Source: Clostridium sp. CAG:451
GTDB taxonomy: Bacteria > Bacillota_I > Bacilli_A > RF39 > UBA660
Reading direction: 5' to 3'
NCBI GenBank assembly: GCA_000438295.1
Contig: FR901074.1
Location: forward strand, 1-34,103
Length of the DNA stretch: 34,103 nucleotides
The notes below the pieces were generated by a model, which saw nothing but the letters and a program-made list of their open reading frames with translations, made no database searches and was not told the origin of the DNA. Shown piece by piece: positions 15,430 through 23,795 of this stretch (its first letter is position 1; each line of letters starts with the position of its first letter). The position numbers were made by a program, and so were the translations under genes.

Positions 15430-15875
15430 CTTTCTACTACCCCCCTTGCTTTTTCTATTGAATGAATAAAATTACCATTAGAAATATTTGCAAATTCAGG
15501 ATTATAATATTCACTAATTAATTCATATAAAATAGGCATGTTCAATTTTCTTATATCATCTAATGTATAATTTTGTACCTTTATATGTGTGGTTTCAAAA
15601 ACAAAATTTCTTATTACTTTACTTAAATTTTGATAAGCCACTCTTAAAGAGAAATTATTATTAATAAATTCTTTTTTTAATTGATCAATCTCTTTTAAAT
15701 ATTTTTCTTTAATTAAGACAATATTTTCAGGACTAGGAATAACTATATCCTCTTTTATTGTTTTTTTCTTTAGTGATTTATTAATAAGGAGTAGTGCTAT
15801 TAAAAAAAGGAAAATTATAATTATAGGCAAAAATGAATAAGAAAACATAGAATTTAATTTAGTTGATACCGACAT
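15420..15875 (-). CDS. single-pass membrane protein in the DUF4381-like slot
   Basis: The 151 residues have one N-terminal membrane segment (about 13-31), a basic stretch and a helical cytoplasmic domain (LKKEFINNNFSLRVAYQNLSKVIRNFVFETT, then LDDIRKLNMPILYELISEYYNPEFA). In Bat-type operons a DUF4381-like protein often sits between the DUF58 and vWA genes. Position, size and layout fit, but I cannot confirm the family by eye. GGAGGA lies within the end of the DUF58 gene, which it overlaps by 17 bases. It overlaps the BatA-like gene by 10 bases. Confidence 0.75.
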   Translation of the reverse strand: MSVSTKLNSMFSYSFLPIIIIFLFLIALLLINKSLKKKTIKEDIVIPSPENIVLIKEKYLKEIDQLKKEFINNNFSLRVAYQNLSKVIRNFVFETTHIKVQNYTLDDIRKLNMPILYELISEYYNPEFANISNGNFIHSIEKARGVVERWN

Positions 15876-16731
15876 TTTTATGTTCCTCCAATAATTTTAT
15901 AATATTAAAATTTATATTTTCTATCGAATCTATAGATATAAAACTAGTATTTTTCTTTTTTAGTTTCAATTTATTCTTTTTTAATAAAGATGTTCTTATT
16001 TTCCTTTCCATTTCATGAAGTTTTGGATCGTTTAGAAAGGACTTAGAAATATATCTATCATCATCTATATCATAGACTTCATCACCAATCATATAATTAT
16101 CATCAATATTAACAACTAAAACATCGGATTTCTGATTAAGTTTTTTTAAAGTATCGGTTCTTATATTATTAACCCCATCAATATCAGTTATTATAAAGGT
16201 GATCATTTTCTTATGAATGTTTTTATATACAAATTCTAAAATACTATTAATATCGTTTCCTTCAGAAGAATAATTTTTATCGTAATTACATAAATACTCT
16301 TCTAAATTATATAAATTTGATTTAAAAGGTTGATATTCTATTTTTGATAAATTATTATGAATCATGCCTACATAATCACTATTTTTAATAGCCAAATAAC
16401 CAATAGTACCAGCTGTAAATAAAGCAACATCTTTTTTCTTCTGATGCTTACTAGTATCAGCTTTCATTTTTAAGCCTGTATCCATAACTAATAAAATATT
16501 ATGCTTTTTCTCAGCAATAAACTGTTTTACATATAAAGTTCCACTTCTAGCGGAAGCTTTCCAATCTATATCTTTAATATCGTCATTCATTACATATTCT
16601 CGTAAATTTTCAAAATTCATGCTTTTTCCTCTATATATAGATTTATAAGTACCATCAAGTAAATTTGTACTTTTTTTACTAGAGTAGATAGATATATTTG
16701 CTTTTATTTTATTTACATAATTTAGTTTCAT
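15859..16731 (-). CDS. DUF58 protein of the MoxR/Bat cluster
   Basis: The 290 residues contain the DUF58 signature: YRGKSMNFENLREYVMNDDIKDIDWKASARSGTLYVKQF (about 33-71), followed by a vWA-like segment ILLVMDTGLKMKAD and ITFIITDIDGVNN. DUF58 proteins are nearly always encoded beside MoxR ATPases and are presumed to be their partners or substrates. There is no membrane segment. It begins inside the moxR stop (ATGA overlap), so the two are translationally coupled. Confidence 0.92.
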   Translation of the reverse strand: MKLNYVNKIKANISIYSSKKSTNLLDGTYKSIYRGKSMNFENLREYVMNDDIKDIDWKASARSGTLYVKQFIAEKKHNILLVMDTGLKMKADTSKHQKKKDVALFTAGTIGYLAIKNSDYVGMIHNNLSKIEYQPFKSNLYNLEEYLCNYDKNYSSEGNDINSILEFVYKNIHKKMITFIITDIDGVNNIRTDTLKKLNQKSDVLVVNIDDNYMIGDEVYDIDDDRYISKSFLNDPKLHEMERKIRTSLLKKNKLKLKKKNTSFISIDSIENINFNIIKLLEEHKNVGIN

Positions 16732-17726
16732 GGTGTAGGAACCGCCTCAAAAATAGCATCTATTATGTTTTCAACAGTAATATTATCAGCTAAAGCAGCA
16801 AAGTTTAATGATATTCTATGTCTTAAAACACTATAGCGTAACCATTTTATATCTTCAGGAATTACATGAGTTCTACCATTTATTAAAGCTAGTGCCTTAG
16901 ATGCCTTTAAAAAAGCAATAGCTCCTCTAGTACTAGATCCTAAATCAATATATTCAACTAAATTATTATTTATATATTTTTGAGGATTTCTTGTAGCATA
17001 AATAATTTCAGCAATATATTTTTTAATAGATTCGTCAATATAAACTTTATTAGTTAATTCTTGTAAAAATTCTAAATCTTCTAGTTTTAAAATTGCATTA
17101 AATTCATTAAAAACATTATTTTCAATACGACTCATAATTTCTACTTCTTCATCAATAGTTGGATAATTTACCTTTTCTTTAATTAAAAATCTATCAAGTT
17201 GTGCTTCTGCTAATAAATATGTTCCTTCCTGTTCTATAGGGTTTTGTGTAGCAATTACAGTAAATATTTTTGGCATTTTATATATCTTACCATCTATCGT
17301 AATTTGTTTTTCTTGCATTGCTTCAAGTGTAGCACTTTGAGTTTTAGCATTAGATCGGTTTATCTCATCTAGCAAAACAAAATTGGCATAAATTGGTCCT
17401 ATTTTAGTTTCAAATTCATTTTTTGCATAATTGAAAATTTGTGTACCAACTATATCACTTGGCAATAAATCAGGTGTACATTGAATTCTTGAGAACTTAC
17501 CATTCACCGCTTCTGTTAAAACTTTAGCTGCAGTTGTTTTTGCAAGTCCTGGAACGGATTCAAGTAATATATGACCATTAGCCATAAGTGCAATTAATAA
17601 AGATCTTTCTAAATTAACTTGTCCTACTATTTTTTGTGAATAGTAATTAACTATATTGGAAAGTATTTCTTTACTACGTCTCATTTCTTCTTCAGTAATG
17701 TTATTTTGTTTAAAATTATTATTCAT
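16728..17726 (-). CDS. MoxR-family AAA+ ATPase
   Basis: A chaperone-like AAA+ ATPase, 332 residues. Walker A is SVPGLAKTT (57-65), Walker B is FVLLDEINRSNAKTQSATLEAMQE (from 116), sensor 1 is FTVIATQNPIEQEGTYLLAEAQLDRF, and the C-terminal lid includes GSSTRGAIAFLKASKALALI and VLRHRISLNF. These are diagnostic for MoxR. MoxR proteins are thought to activate or insert metal into vWA partner proteins, and here two vWA proteins follow in the same operon. AGAGGT precedes the start. The gene lies 17 bases after mutM with no terminator, so it may be expressed from the polA promoter. Confidence 0.95.
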   Translation of the reverse strand: MNNNFKQNNITEEEMRRSKEILSNIVNYYSQKIVGQVNLERSLLIALMANGHILLESVPGLAKTTAAKVLTEAVNGKFSRIQCTPDLLPSDIVGTQIFNYAKNEFETKIGPIYANFVLLDEINRSNAKTQSATLEAMQEKQITIDGKIYKMPKIFTVIATQNPIEQEGTYLLAEAQLDRFLIKEKVNYPTIDEEVEIMSRIENNVFNEFNAILKLEDLEFLQELTNKVYIDESIKKYIAEIIYATRNPQKYINNNLVEYIDLGSSTRGAIAFLKASKALALINGRTHVIPEDIKWLRYSVLRHRISLNFAALADNITVENIIDAIFEAVPTP

Positions 17727-17743
17727 TTAATTACCTCTTTCTA

Positions 17744-18568
17744 TTAATTTATTCTTTGACATTTTGGACAGTAATAAGTACCTCTTCCCCCTACCCTGAT
17801 AAATTCTATTTTATTACCACATTTAGAACAAATACCATTTTTCTTTCCATGAACTGCTAATTCATTTTGAAAAAGACCATGTACTCCCTCACTAGACTCA
17901 AAACTTTTAATAGTAGTGCCTCCCTTTTTAATAGCCTTTTCAAGGATAATTTTAGTATTTTTAATTATTTCTATTGCCTCACTACTATTTATCTCTTTAG
18001 CAGGCTTTAAAGGGTTTATATGGCTTTGATATAATATTTCATCATCATAGATATTACCAATACCAGCAATTATACTTTGATCAAGTAAAACTGTTTTTAT
18101 TGGAGTAGACTTATTTTTAAATTTAGCTAATAGATACTCTTCAGTAAGTCTAGGATCATTAAATTCATATCCTAAATCACTAAGTGGTTTTATATTAAGT
18201 ACTTCGTACTTAGGAAGCAAAATCATTCTTCCAAATTTTCTAACGTCATGAAATCTCATTTCTATATTATCATCTAATAGTAGTGATACATGTTCATGTT
18301 TTGAAAGACTATCTCCTTTTTTCCGAAAATAAAATCTTCCTTCCATTCTAAGATGAGTTAATAAAGCATAATTTGTTAAATAAATAATTATCCACTTACC
18401 TCTTGTAGTAATACTTTCTATTTTCTCATCCTTTATTTTAGAAATAAATTCTTCTTTGTCCCCTACTATTACATTATCATAATAAACTTTAGCTTCTGTT
18501 ATTTTTTTACCAATTATCTTTTTCTCTAATGTTTTAGCAACAGTAATTACTTCTGGTTTTTCTGGCAA
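17744..18568 (-). CDS. mutM: formamidopyrimidine-DNA glycosylase MutM (TTG start)
   Basis: Removes 8-oxoguanine and FapyG from DNA and nicks the site. Fpg enzymes use the N-terminal proline, exposed after Met removal, as the nucleophile. The reading frame extends upstream to GTG 18577, but only TTG 18568 puts Pro directly after the initiator: M, then PEKPEVITV, aligned with the standard PELPEVETV. Counting from that Pro, the beta-hairpin lysine falls at position 57 (TTRGKWI), exactly canonical. The C-terminal zinc finger (CSKCGNKIEFIRVGGRGTYYCPKC) is intact. AAAGGA lies 10 bases upstream of TTG but one base from GTG. It directly follows polA (14 bases), an operon seen in many Bacillota. Confidence 0.95.
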   Translation of the reverse strand: MPEKPEVITVAKTLEKKIIGKKITEAKVYYDNVIVGDKEEFISKIKDEKIESITTRGKWIIIYLTNYALLTHLRMEGRFYFRKKGDSLSKHEHVSLLLDDNIEMRFHDVRKFGRMILLPKYEVLNIKPLSDLGYEFNDPRLTEEYLLAKFKNKSTPIKTVLLDQSIIAGIGNIYDDEILYQSHINPLKPAKEINSSEAIEIIKNTKIILEKAIKKGGTTIKSFESSEGVHGLFQNELAVHGKKNGICSKCGNKIEFIRVGGRGTYYCPKCQRIN

Positions 18569-18582
18569 TTTAATCACTTCCT

Positions 18583-21207
18583 TTATTTAGCTTCATACCA
18601 ATCATTCCCTGTTTCTATATCAACTTTTAAAGGTACACTAAGCTTTACTACTTTTTCCATCTTCTCTTTTACTAGTTCTTTCATTATTTCTAACTCATCA
18701 TTATAAATATTGAAAACCAATTCATCATGCACTTGAATTAATATCTTACTCTTTAGTTTCTTTTCTTGCATTGCTCGATATAATTCTACCATAGCTTTTT
18801 TTAGTATATCAGCAGCACTACCTTGTATAGGAGTATTTAAAGCCATTCTTTCGCCACTACTTCTAACCATATAATTACTACTCTTTAACTCATCTATTTT
18901 CCTTCTTCTATTCATTATGGTAGTAACATAACCTTTTTGATAAGCTTCTTCTTTTTCTTTTTCCATATATTCTTTTATACCTTGATAAGTATTTAAATAG
19001 TTATTTAAAAACTCTTTAGCACTAGCTACATCTATTTTTAAATCTTCACTAAGTCCAAAACTACTTATTCCATATAATATACCAAAATTAACTGTCTTAG
19101 CTATTCTACGCATCTTTTTATCAACTTGTTCAATTGGCACTTTAAAAATATCAGAAGCAGTCTTAGCATGAATATCTTTATCTTCAATAAAGGCTTCTTG
19201 TAAGTTTTTAGCATCAGCCATATGAGCAAAGACTCTTAATTCAATTTGACTATAATCAGAACTCATAAGAATACTATTATCTTCTGGAATAAAAGCTTTT
19301 CTTACTAATTTAGAATAATCACTTCTAATAGGAATATTTTGTAAGTTTGGTTTACTACTTGATAATCTTCCAGTTCTTGTAAGACATGAATTAAATATAG
19401 TATGAATCTTACCATCTTCTCTTATTTCATCTAATAGTCCTACGCAGTAATTAGCATATAATTTAGATAAATTCCTATATTCTAATACTTTTTCTACTAT
19501 TTCATTTTTATCTTTTATTTTATCTAAAATATCTTTACTAGTAGAATAGCTAGTATCATCCTTTTTTCGTTTCTTTGGATATTCAATTTTTAACTTATCA
19601 AATAATACTTCACCTAACTGTTTAGGGGATAAAATATTAAACTCGCCATCTGCTAGTTTATATATTTCTTCTTGCATTAATTTCATTTTAGTTTCTAATT
19701 CTTCTTTTAAGTTTAATAAATACTTTTTATCTACTCTTATACCAGTTAATTCCATATCAGCTAAAACCAAAGAAAGTGGCATTTCTATTTCATTAAATAG
19801 TTTAGTCTCATCATAATCATCTATTTCCAAAAGAATTTTACTTCTAGTATCATAAATAAATCTACTCTTATTAATACATTGCTCTTTAGTAGTTTCTATA
19901 TTTACTTCTTTTTTCTTTTTTTCAGTTCCATAAGTTTCTTCATAACTAGGACAATTATAGTTAAACTGACTCATCAAGACAGTAATATCATCTTCTAACT
20001 TATAATCTAATAAGTAAGAGGCAATCATACTATCATAATTACAGTTATTAATATTAATGCCATATTGATGTAAAAGTATAATCATTCTTTTTAAATCATA
20101 GGTATATTTTTCTATATTATTTTCTAATATTTCTTTATTAGCAATGAGCTCATCTATCATCATAAAACAAGATTCTTTTAAGTTACTAAATCCACAACCA
20201 ATGACTTTACTTTTGCTATAAGTATAGCCATCCATCTCTAAATAGAAGGAGTAAGGCCTATTAAAATCAAAGTTTTTATAATCAACTATTTGTATCTTTT
20301 CTTTTTTATCTTCTTCTAAATTTAATGTTTGTTGTTCTTCGCTTTCAAAATTTATTTTTTTCAATAATGATTTAAATTCTAATTCTTCTAGAATATCTTT
20401 ATAATCTTTTATATTCATACCTTTATATATACAGTCTTCTAGACTAAAAGGAATAGGTACTTCTTTATAAATAGTTGCTAAATCATAGCTCATATAGGCA
20501 TCATCTTTACCTTGTTCTAGCTTTTCTTTAGTTTTACCACCAATTTCATTTAAATGCTCATAAACATTATCAAGGCTTTGATATTTAGTTAATAAATTTA
20601 TAGCTGTTTTCTCACCAATTCCTTTAACGCCTTGAATATGATCACTTGCATCACCCATAAGAGCTTTTAAATCTATCATATGAATTGGTGTGGTTCCATA
20701 AGTATCTTTAAAAGTTTTTTCATCAAATCTAATAAAACCTTTTGTTTTTAACAATTTTACTTCTACTTCTTTACTAATTAATTGTAGTAAATCTTTATCG
20801 CTTGAAATAATAGTAGCTATAAACTTATCTTCCATATCAACCGTCTTAGCAAGAGTACCTATTATATCATCAGCTTCATAATTATCTATTTCAAAATGCT
20901 TTATTCCCATTGCATCCAATACTTCTTTAGCTTTAGGAAATTGTAGTTTCAACTCTTCTGGCATTTCTCTACGTCCTGCTTTATATTCACTATATTTTTC
21001 ATGCCTAAATGTTTTTCCTTTATCAAAAGCTACTAAAATATAGTTAGGTTTTTCCTCTTCTATTATTTTATTTATCATATTGATAAAACCATAGAGTCCA
21101 TTAGTAGGAAAGCCTTTGCTATTTTTCATAATAACTCCACTATAACTAGTTGCATAATAACTTCTAAATAGTAAATTGTTTCCATCTACTAGTATAATTT
21201 TTTTCAT
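18583..21207 (-). CDS. polA: DNA polymerase I
   Basis: Fills gaps and removes RNA primers during Okazaki fragment maturation and repair. It has 874 residues. The N-terminal 5'-3' exonuclease (1 to about 290) shows ILVDGNNLLFRSYYA, VAFDKGKTFRHEKYSEYKAGR, DNYEADDIIGTLA and GDASDHIQGVKGIGEKTA. The middle exonuclease-like domain (about 300-480) has FYLEMDGYTYS where an active enzyme has the D-x-E pair, so proofreading is probably absent, as in Bacillus and Taq. The polymerase domain has motif A DYSQIELRVFAH, motif B KTVNFGILYG and motif C QVHDELVF. It has its own promoter and starts the run polA-mutM-moxR onward. Confidence 0.97.
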   Translation of the reverse strand: MKKIILVDGNNLLFRSYYATSYSGVIMKNSKGFPTNGLYGFINMINKIIEEEKPNYILVAFDKGKTFRHEKYSEYKAGRREMPEELKLQFPKAKEVLDAMGIKHFEIDNYEADDIIGTLAKTVDMEDKFIATIISSDKDLLQLISKEVEVKLLKTKGFIRFDEKTFKDTYGTTPIHMIDLKALMGDASDHIQGVKGIGEKTAINLLTKYQSLDNVYEHLNEIGGKTKEKLEQGKDDAYMSYDLATIYKEVPIPFSLEDCIYKGMNIKDYKDILEELEFKSLLKKINFESEEQQTLNLEEDKKEKIQIVDYKNFDFNRPYSFYLEMDGYTYSKSKVIGCGFSNLKESCFMMIDELIANKEILENNIEKYTYDLKRMIILLHQYGININNCNYDSMIASYLLDYKLEDDITVLMSQFNYNCPSYEETYGTEKKKKEVNIETTKEQCINKSRFIYDTRSKILLEIDDYDETKLFNEIEMPLSLVLADMELTGIRVDKKYLLNLKEELETKMKLMQEEIYKLADGEFNILSPKQLGEVLFDKLKIEYPKKRKKDDTSYSTSKDILDKIKDKNEIVEKVLEYRNLSKLYANYCVGLLDEIREDGKIHTIFNSCLTRTGRLSSSKPNLQNIPIRSDYSKLVRKAFIPEDNSILMSSDYSQIELRVFAHMADAKNLQEAFIEDKDIHAKTASDIFKVPIEQVDKKMRRIAKTVNFGILYGISSFGLSEDLKIDVASAKEFLNNYLNTYQGIKEYMEKEKEEAYQKGYVTTIMNRRRKIDELKSSNYMVRSSGERMALNTPIQGSAADILKKAMVELYRAMQEKKLKSKILIQVHDELVFNIYNDELEIMKELVKEKMEKVVKLSVPLKVDIETGNDWYEAK

Positions 21208-21229
21208 ACTCTACCTTCTTCCTCTAATT

Positions 21230-21258
21230 ATTATAACAATCTTTTCTAAAGTTTTAAA
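21230..21258 (-). promoter_or_regulatory. promoter of polA
   Basis: Minus strand TTTAAA (21258-21253), 17 bases, then TGTTATAAT, an extended -10 with TATAAT at 21235-21230. It is likely the main promoter of the long polA-to-TPR run. Confidence 0.6.
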
Positions 21259-21275
21259 GAAGGAAAGATAATGTT

Positions 21276-21422
21276 TTAAAAATTAACTATTCTTATTTGA
21301 TTATTATTACTATTTTTAAAATTACTTAATTTATCACACAAAATTAGACTTACTAAAACCGCAATAATATATATTATTGTTACTACTAAGACTGTCTTTA
21401 TCATTTCTTTAAATTCATTCAT
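21276..21422 (-). CDS. 48-residue membrane protein, probable SOS-induced division inhibitor
   Basis: The protein starts MNEFKEMIKT and has a single membrane span (about 9-28, VLVVTIIYIIAVLVSLILC) and a short 20-residue outside tail ending NQIRIVNF. AAAGGAA lies eight bases before ATG 21422; an upstream in-frame start at 21467 lacks a site. The gene is divergent from lexA, the place where Bacillus has yneA, whose product is an SOS-induced single-span cell-division suppressor with an outside LysM domain. Here the span is present but no LysM follows. A LexA-box-like sequence lies exactly between its -35 and -10. The functional call rests on position, regulation and topology, not on sequence similarity. 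Confidence 0.72.
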   Translation of the reverse strand: MNEFKEMIKTVLVVTIIYIIAVLVSLILCDKLSNFKNSNNNQIRIVNF

Positions 21423-21450
21423 TATAATATTTCCTTTCTTTGATACATCA

Positions 21451-21480
21451 AGTTTACTATCGAACAATTGTTTTTGTCAA
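21451..21480 (-). promoter_or_regulatory. promoter of the mini membrane gene with LexA box 1
   Basis: Minus strand TTGACA (21480-21475), an 18-base spacer, then TAAACT (21456-21451). The spacer holds the LexA-box-like sequence CGAACAATTGTTTT (plus strand, 21461-21474), one mismatch from CGAAC-N4-GTTYG. Confidence 0.7.
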
Positions 21481-21490
21481 CTATTTTTTA

Positions 21491-21531
21491 CGAATTTTTG
21501 TTTGACATTAAGCTAATAGACATGGTAATAT
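21491..21531 (+). promoter_or_regulatory. lexA promoter with LexA box 2
   Basis: TTGACA (21502-21507), then an 18-base spacer and TGG-TAATAT (TAATAT at 21526-21531). The LexA-box-like sequence CGAATTTTTGTTTG (21491-21504) overlaps the -35, which fits autorepression. It has one mismatch to CGAAC-N4-GTTYG. Confidence 0.7.
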
Positions 21532-21553
21532 TGAGAAAAGGAGGAAATGAGAG

Positions 21554-22171
21554 ATGGAAAAGTTGACTGATAGACAACAAGATATTTTACAAATTATTAA
21601 AAAGCTTACGGCGAAAAAAGGATATCCACCTACTGTTAGAGAAATTGGTGAAGAAGCTAATCTTCATTCTCCTGCTACTATTCATTTTCACTTAATGCAA
21701 TTAGTTAAGAAAGGTTATATTTCTAAAGAGGATGGCTCTAATAGAACTATTGAAATATTAGTACCAAATGAATATTTAGATGAACAAGAAGATGTGGTAA
21801 AAGTTCCTCTTCTTGGTAAAGTAACGGCTGGTACACCAATTGAAGCAATAGAACATCCTGATGAAACATTTGCTCTTCCAGTAGAACTTGTTGGTAATAA
21901 AAAAGAGGTGTTTACTCTAAGAGTCAGTGGTGAATCAATGATAAATGTTGGTATATATGATGGCGACATTTTAATTGTAGAAAGACAACAAAGCGCAAAC
22001 AATGGTGAAACAGTAGTAGCAATGAATAAAGATAATGAAGCAACAGTAAAGACTTTTTACAAAGAAAATGGTCACTTTAGATTGCAACCAGAAAATGATA
22101 CAATGGAACCTATTATTTTAGATGAAGTAACTATTCTTGGAAAAGTTGTTGGTCTATATAGAAAATTTTAA
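21554..22171 (+). CDS. lexA: SOS repressor LexA
   Basis: Represses the DNA-damage regulon and self-cleaves when RecA filaments form. It has 205 residues. A winged-helix domain lies at 1-65 (LTDRQQDILQIIKKL, PPTVREIGEEANLHSPATIHFHL), followed by a linker and a peptidase domain. The cleavage site Ala92-Gly93 is in GKVTAGTP, the catalytic Ser128 in VSGESMI and Lys166 in NEATVKTFY, so all functional residues are present. AAAAGGAGG precedes the ATG. Two LexA-box-like sites in the divergent region (21461-21504) suggest autoregulation and control of the minus-strand neighbour. It is monocistronic and ends in a 13-pair perfect hairpin. Confidence 0.97.
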   Translation: MEKLTDRQQDILQIIKKLTAKKGYPPTVREIGEEANLHSPATIHFHLMQLVKKGYISKEDGSNRTIEILVPNEYLDEQEDVVKVPLLGKVTAGTPIEAIEHPDETFALPVELVGNKKEVFTLRVSGESMINVGIYDGDILIVERQQSANNGETVVAMNKDNEATVKTFYKENGHFRLQPENDTMEPIILDEVTILGKVVGLYRKF

Positions 22172-22209
22172 AAAAAAGAACAAGTTAAACATTTTTCTTG
22201 TTCTTTTTT
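22172..22209. terminator. bidirectional terminator between lexA and tcdA
   Basis: AAAAAAGAACAAG (22172-22184) and CTTGTTCTTTTTT (22197-22209) form a perfect 13-pair stem with a 12-base loop. It overlaps the last codons of tcdA. Confidence 0.88.
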
Positions 22210-22883
22210 ATTGTATCTTTTAAAACTTCACTAGCAATCACCATACCAGCTGTTGCTGGAACAAAAACAGATGATGCTATTACTTTACTATCAAGTTTAA
22301 CTGGTAACTCCTTAGAGAAACATACTTTAGTTTTTACTGATAATCTATTTTTCTTTAAGAAATATCTTAGTTTTCTAGCTAATGGATCATTATAGGTCTT
22401 ATCTATAGTAGTTATTTCTATCTTAGTTGGATCTAGTCTTTTTCCCATTCCAAGACAAGTTATGATTGGTATTTTTTTATTCAAACAGTATGTTAGTAAT
22501 AATTCCTTCGCTTTAATATCATCACAAGCATCAATTACATAAGTATAATTGCTAGAAAACACTTCATCTATATTATCACTATCAAGTTTTATTTTATAAC
22601 ATGTAATATTAATGTTACTATTTATATCTAAAGCTCGTTCTTTAATCAAATCAACTTTATCTTTAGAAATAGTACTGTTAAGAGCAATTATTTGTCTATT
22701 ACAATTAGTAATATCAACCATATCATAATCAACTACTGTAATATCAGTAAAACAACTCCTAACTAAACCTTCTATAACATAGCCACCTACTCCACCACAA
22801 CCAACTATTAGTATTTTTTCATTTTTAAAACTATTTACCATACTAGTTCCTACTAAACGTTCTAATCTTTCAAACTTATTCAT
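22185..22883 (-). CDS. tcdA: tRNA threonylcarbamoyladenosine dehydratase TcdA (CsdL)
   Basis: An E1-like enzyme that uses ATP to cyclise t6A at position 37 of ANN-decoding tRNAs to ct6A. The 232 residues show RLERLVGTSMVNSFKNEKILIVGCGGVGGYVIEGLVRS (nucleotide loop GCGGVGG, 28-34), VVDYDMVDITNCNRQI, YVIDACDDIKAKELL and DPLARKLRYFLKK, all typical for the TcdA/YgdL group and distinct from ThiF and MoeB. The end is very basic (KKNKKNV) because it is encoded by the terminator stem. It follows the orphan 22885 gene by a single base, so the two are probably cotranscribed. Confidence 0.93.
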   Translation of the reverse strand: MNKFERLERLVGTSMVNSFKNEKILIVGCGGVGGYVIEGLVRSCFTDITVVDYDMVDITNCNRQIIALNSTISKDKVDLIKERALDINSNINITCYKIKLDSDNIDEVFSSNYTYVIDACDDIKAKELLLTYCLNKKIPIITCLGMGKRLDPTKIEITTIDKTYNDPLARKLRYFLKKNRLSVKTKVCFSKELPVKLDSKVIASSVFVPATAGMVIASEVLKDTIKKNKKNV

Positions 22884-22884
22884 A

Positions 22885-23673
22885 TTAAGCTACCTTTTCT
22901 TTAATATATTGTTTCTGTGGTAGCGAATATTTAGAAAATTGTTTATTATTTATTAATTGATAATAATAACTATATATTAAGTAATTTTCTTCCCCAATTT
23001 GTAAATAATTAGTCATATCTTTTTTTAGTTTTGTTTCTGTATTAGCAAAAGTTGAAAGTATTTGTTCATAACTTCTTCTTGATTTAAAACTCTTATCAAT
23101 CATAGTAAAATCAAGTGTTTCTAGAAATGAAATCCACTCAGCTTGAGTATTTAGTCCTTGTTCATCTAATAGATAAAAGTATTCTGATTTACTAGTAGTA
23201 TTTTGTCTTAATTCTAACATGTTAATCTGTTCATGTTCATTTAAAGAATTAATTATTCCTGTTCTTTTTAAAGGTAAAACTGTATCTTTTTTCTTTAAAG
23301 GATTAGTAAATCTTAAACTATTAACTAGTATTCCATACAACGTATCTACATAAATATTTGACTTTTCAGGAGGGAGTGGTATAGAGTATTGGTCACAAAA
23401 ATCACTCGTCTGATATTTTTCACTAATTACTTTAATTGATGTTACATCGTTATTATAATATGATGAAATTCTTCTTATGGTTTCCGTTAGTCTTACTGGT
23501 TGGTCTTTATAATACTTTGAATCTTCTAGTTCATTTAATGAATACTTACCTATTATAACATTACTTTCTGTATTTTTTTCTGCTTGCAATTTCATCTTTT
23601 CTTTATACATATTATGAAAACTAACTTCAACTTCTACCATACTATCGTCCATTGTCATTGGTAATACTACCAT
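22885..23673 (-). CDS. hypothetical protein, 262 residues
   Basis: Not recognised. The protein starts MVVLPMTMDDSMVEVEVSFHNMYKEK and looks mixed alpha/beta and soluble, with a patch QYSIPLPPEKSNIYVDTLYGILVNSLRFTNPLKKK (about 135-170) and a helical C-terminal half rich in Tyr. There is no signal peptide, membrane span or known catalytic motif. ATG 23673 is chosen because AAGGAGT ends seven bases before it; the upstream ATG 23679 and GTG 23682 touch that site. An extended -10 (TGTTATAAT, TATAAT at 23707-23702) is upstream. It sits between a tRNA gene and tcdA, one base from the latter, which may hint at a tRNA-related role but proves nothing. Confidence 0.75.
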   Translation of the reverse strand: MVVLPMTMDDSMVEVEVSFHNMYKEKMKLQAEKNTESNVIIGKYSLNELEDSKYYKDQPVRLTETIRRISSYYNNDVTSIKVISEKYQTSDFCDQYSIPLPPEKSNIYVDTLYGILVNSLRFTNPLKKKDTVLPLKRTGIINSLNEHEQINMLELRQNTTSKSEYFYLLDEQGLNTQAEWISFLETLDFTMIDKSFKSRRSYEQILSTFANTETKLKKDMTNYLQIGEENYLIYSYYYQLINNKQFSKYSLPQKQYIKEKVA

Positions 23674-23757
23674 ATACATCACTCCTTCGCTTAAGAGAAA
23701 TATTATAACATGATATTTAAAATAAGTACATTATTTTTTTATTTATTTTTCGCAAAA

Positions 23758-23784
23758 GAAAAAAGCCTGATAAATCAAGGCTTT
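23758..23784 (-). terminator. terminator after tRNA-Glu
   Basis: Minus strand AAAGCC (23784-23779) pairs with GGCTTT (23767-23762) with extra inner pairs, followed by TTTCTTTT. It begins 12 bases after the tRNA 3' end. Confidence 0.75.
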
Positions 23785-23795
23785 AAAAACATATT

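Noticed and set aside
18583..21207. Proofreading activity in PolA
   Set aside because: The first exonuclease motif (D-x-E) is not present in FYLEMDGYTYS, so the middle domain is probably inactive.
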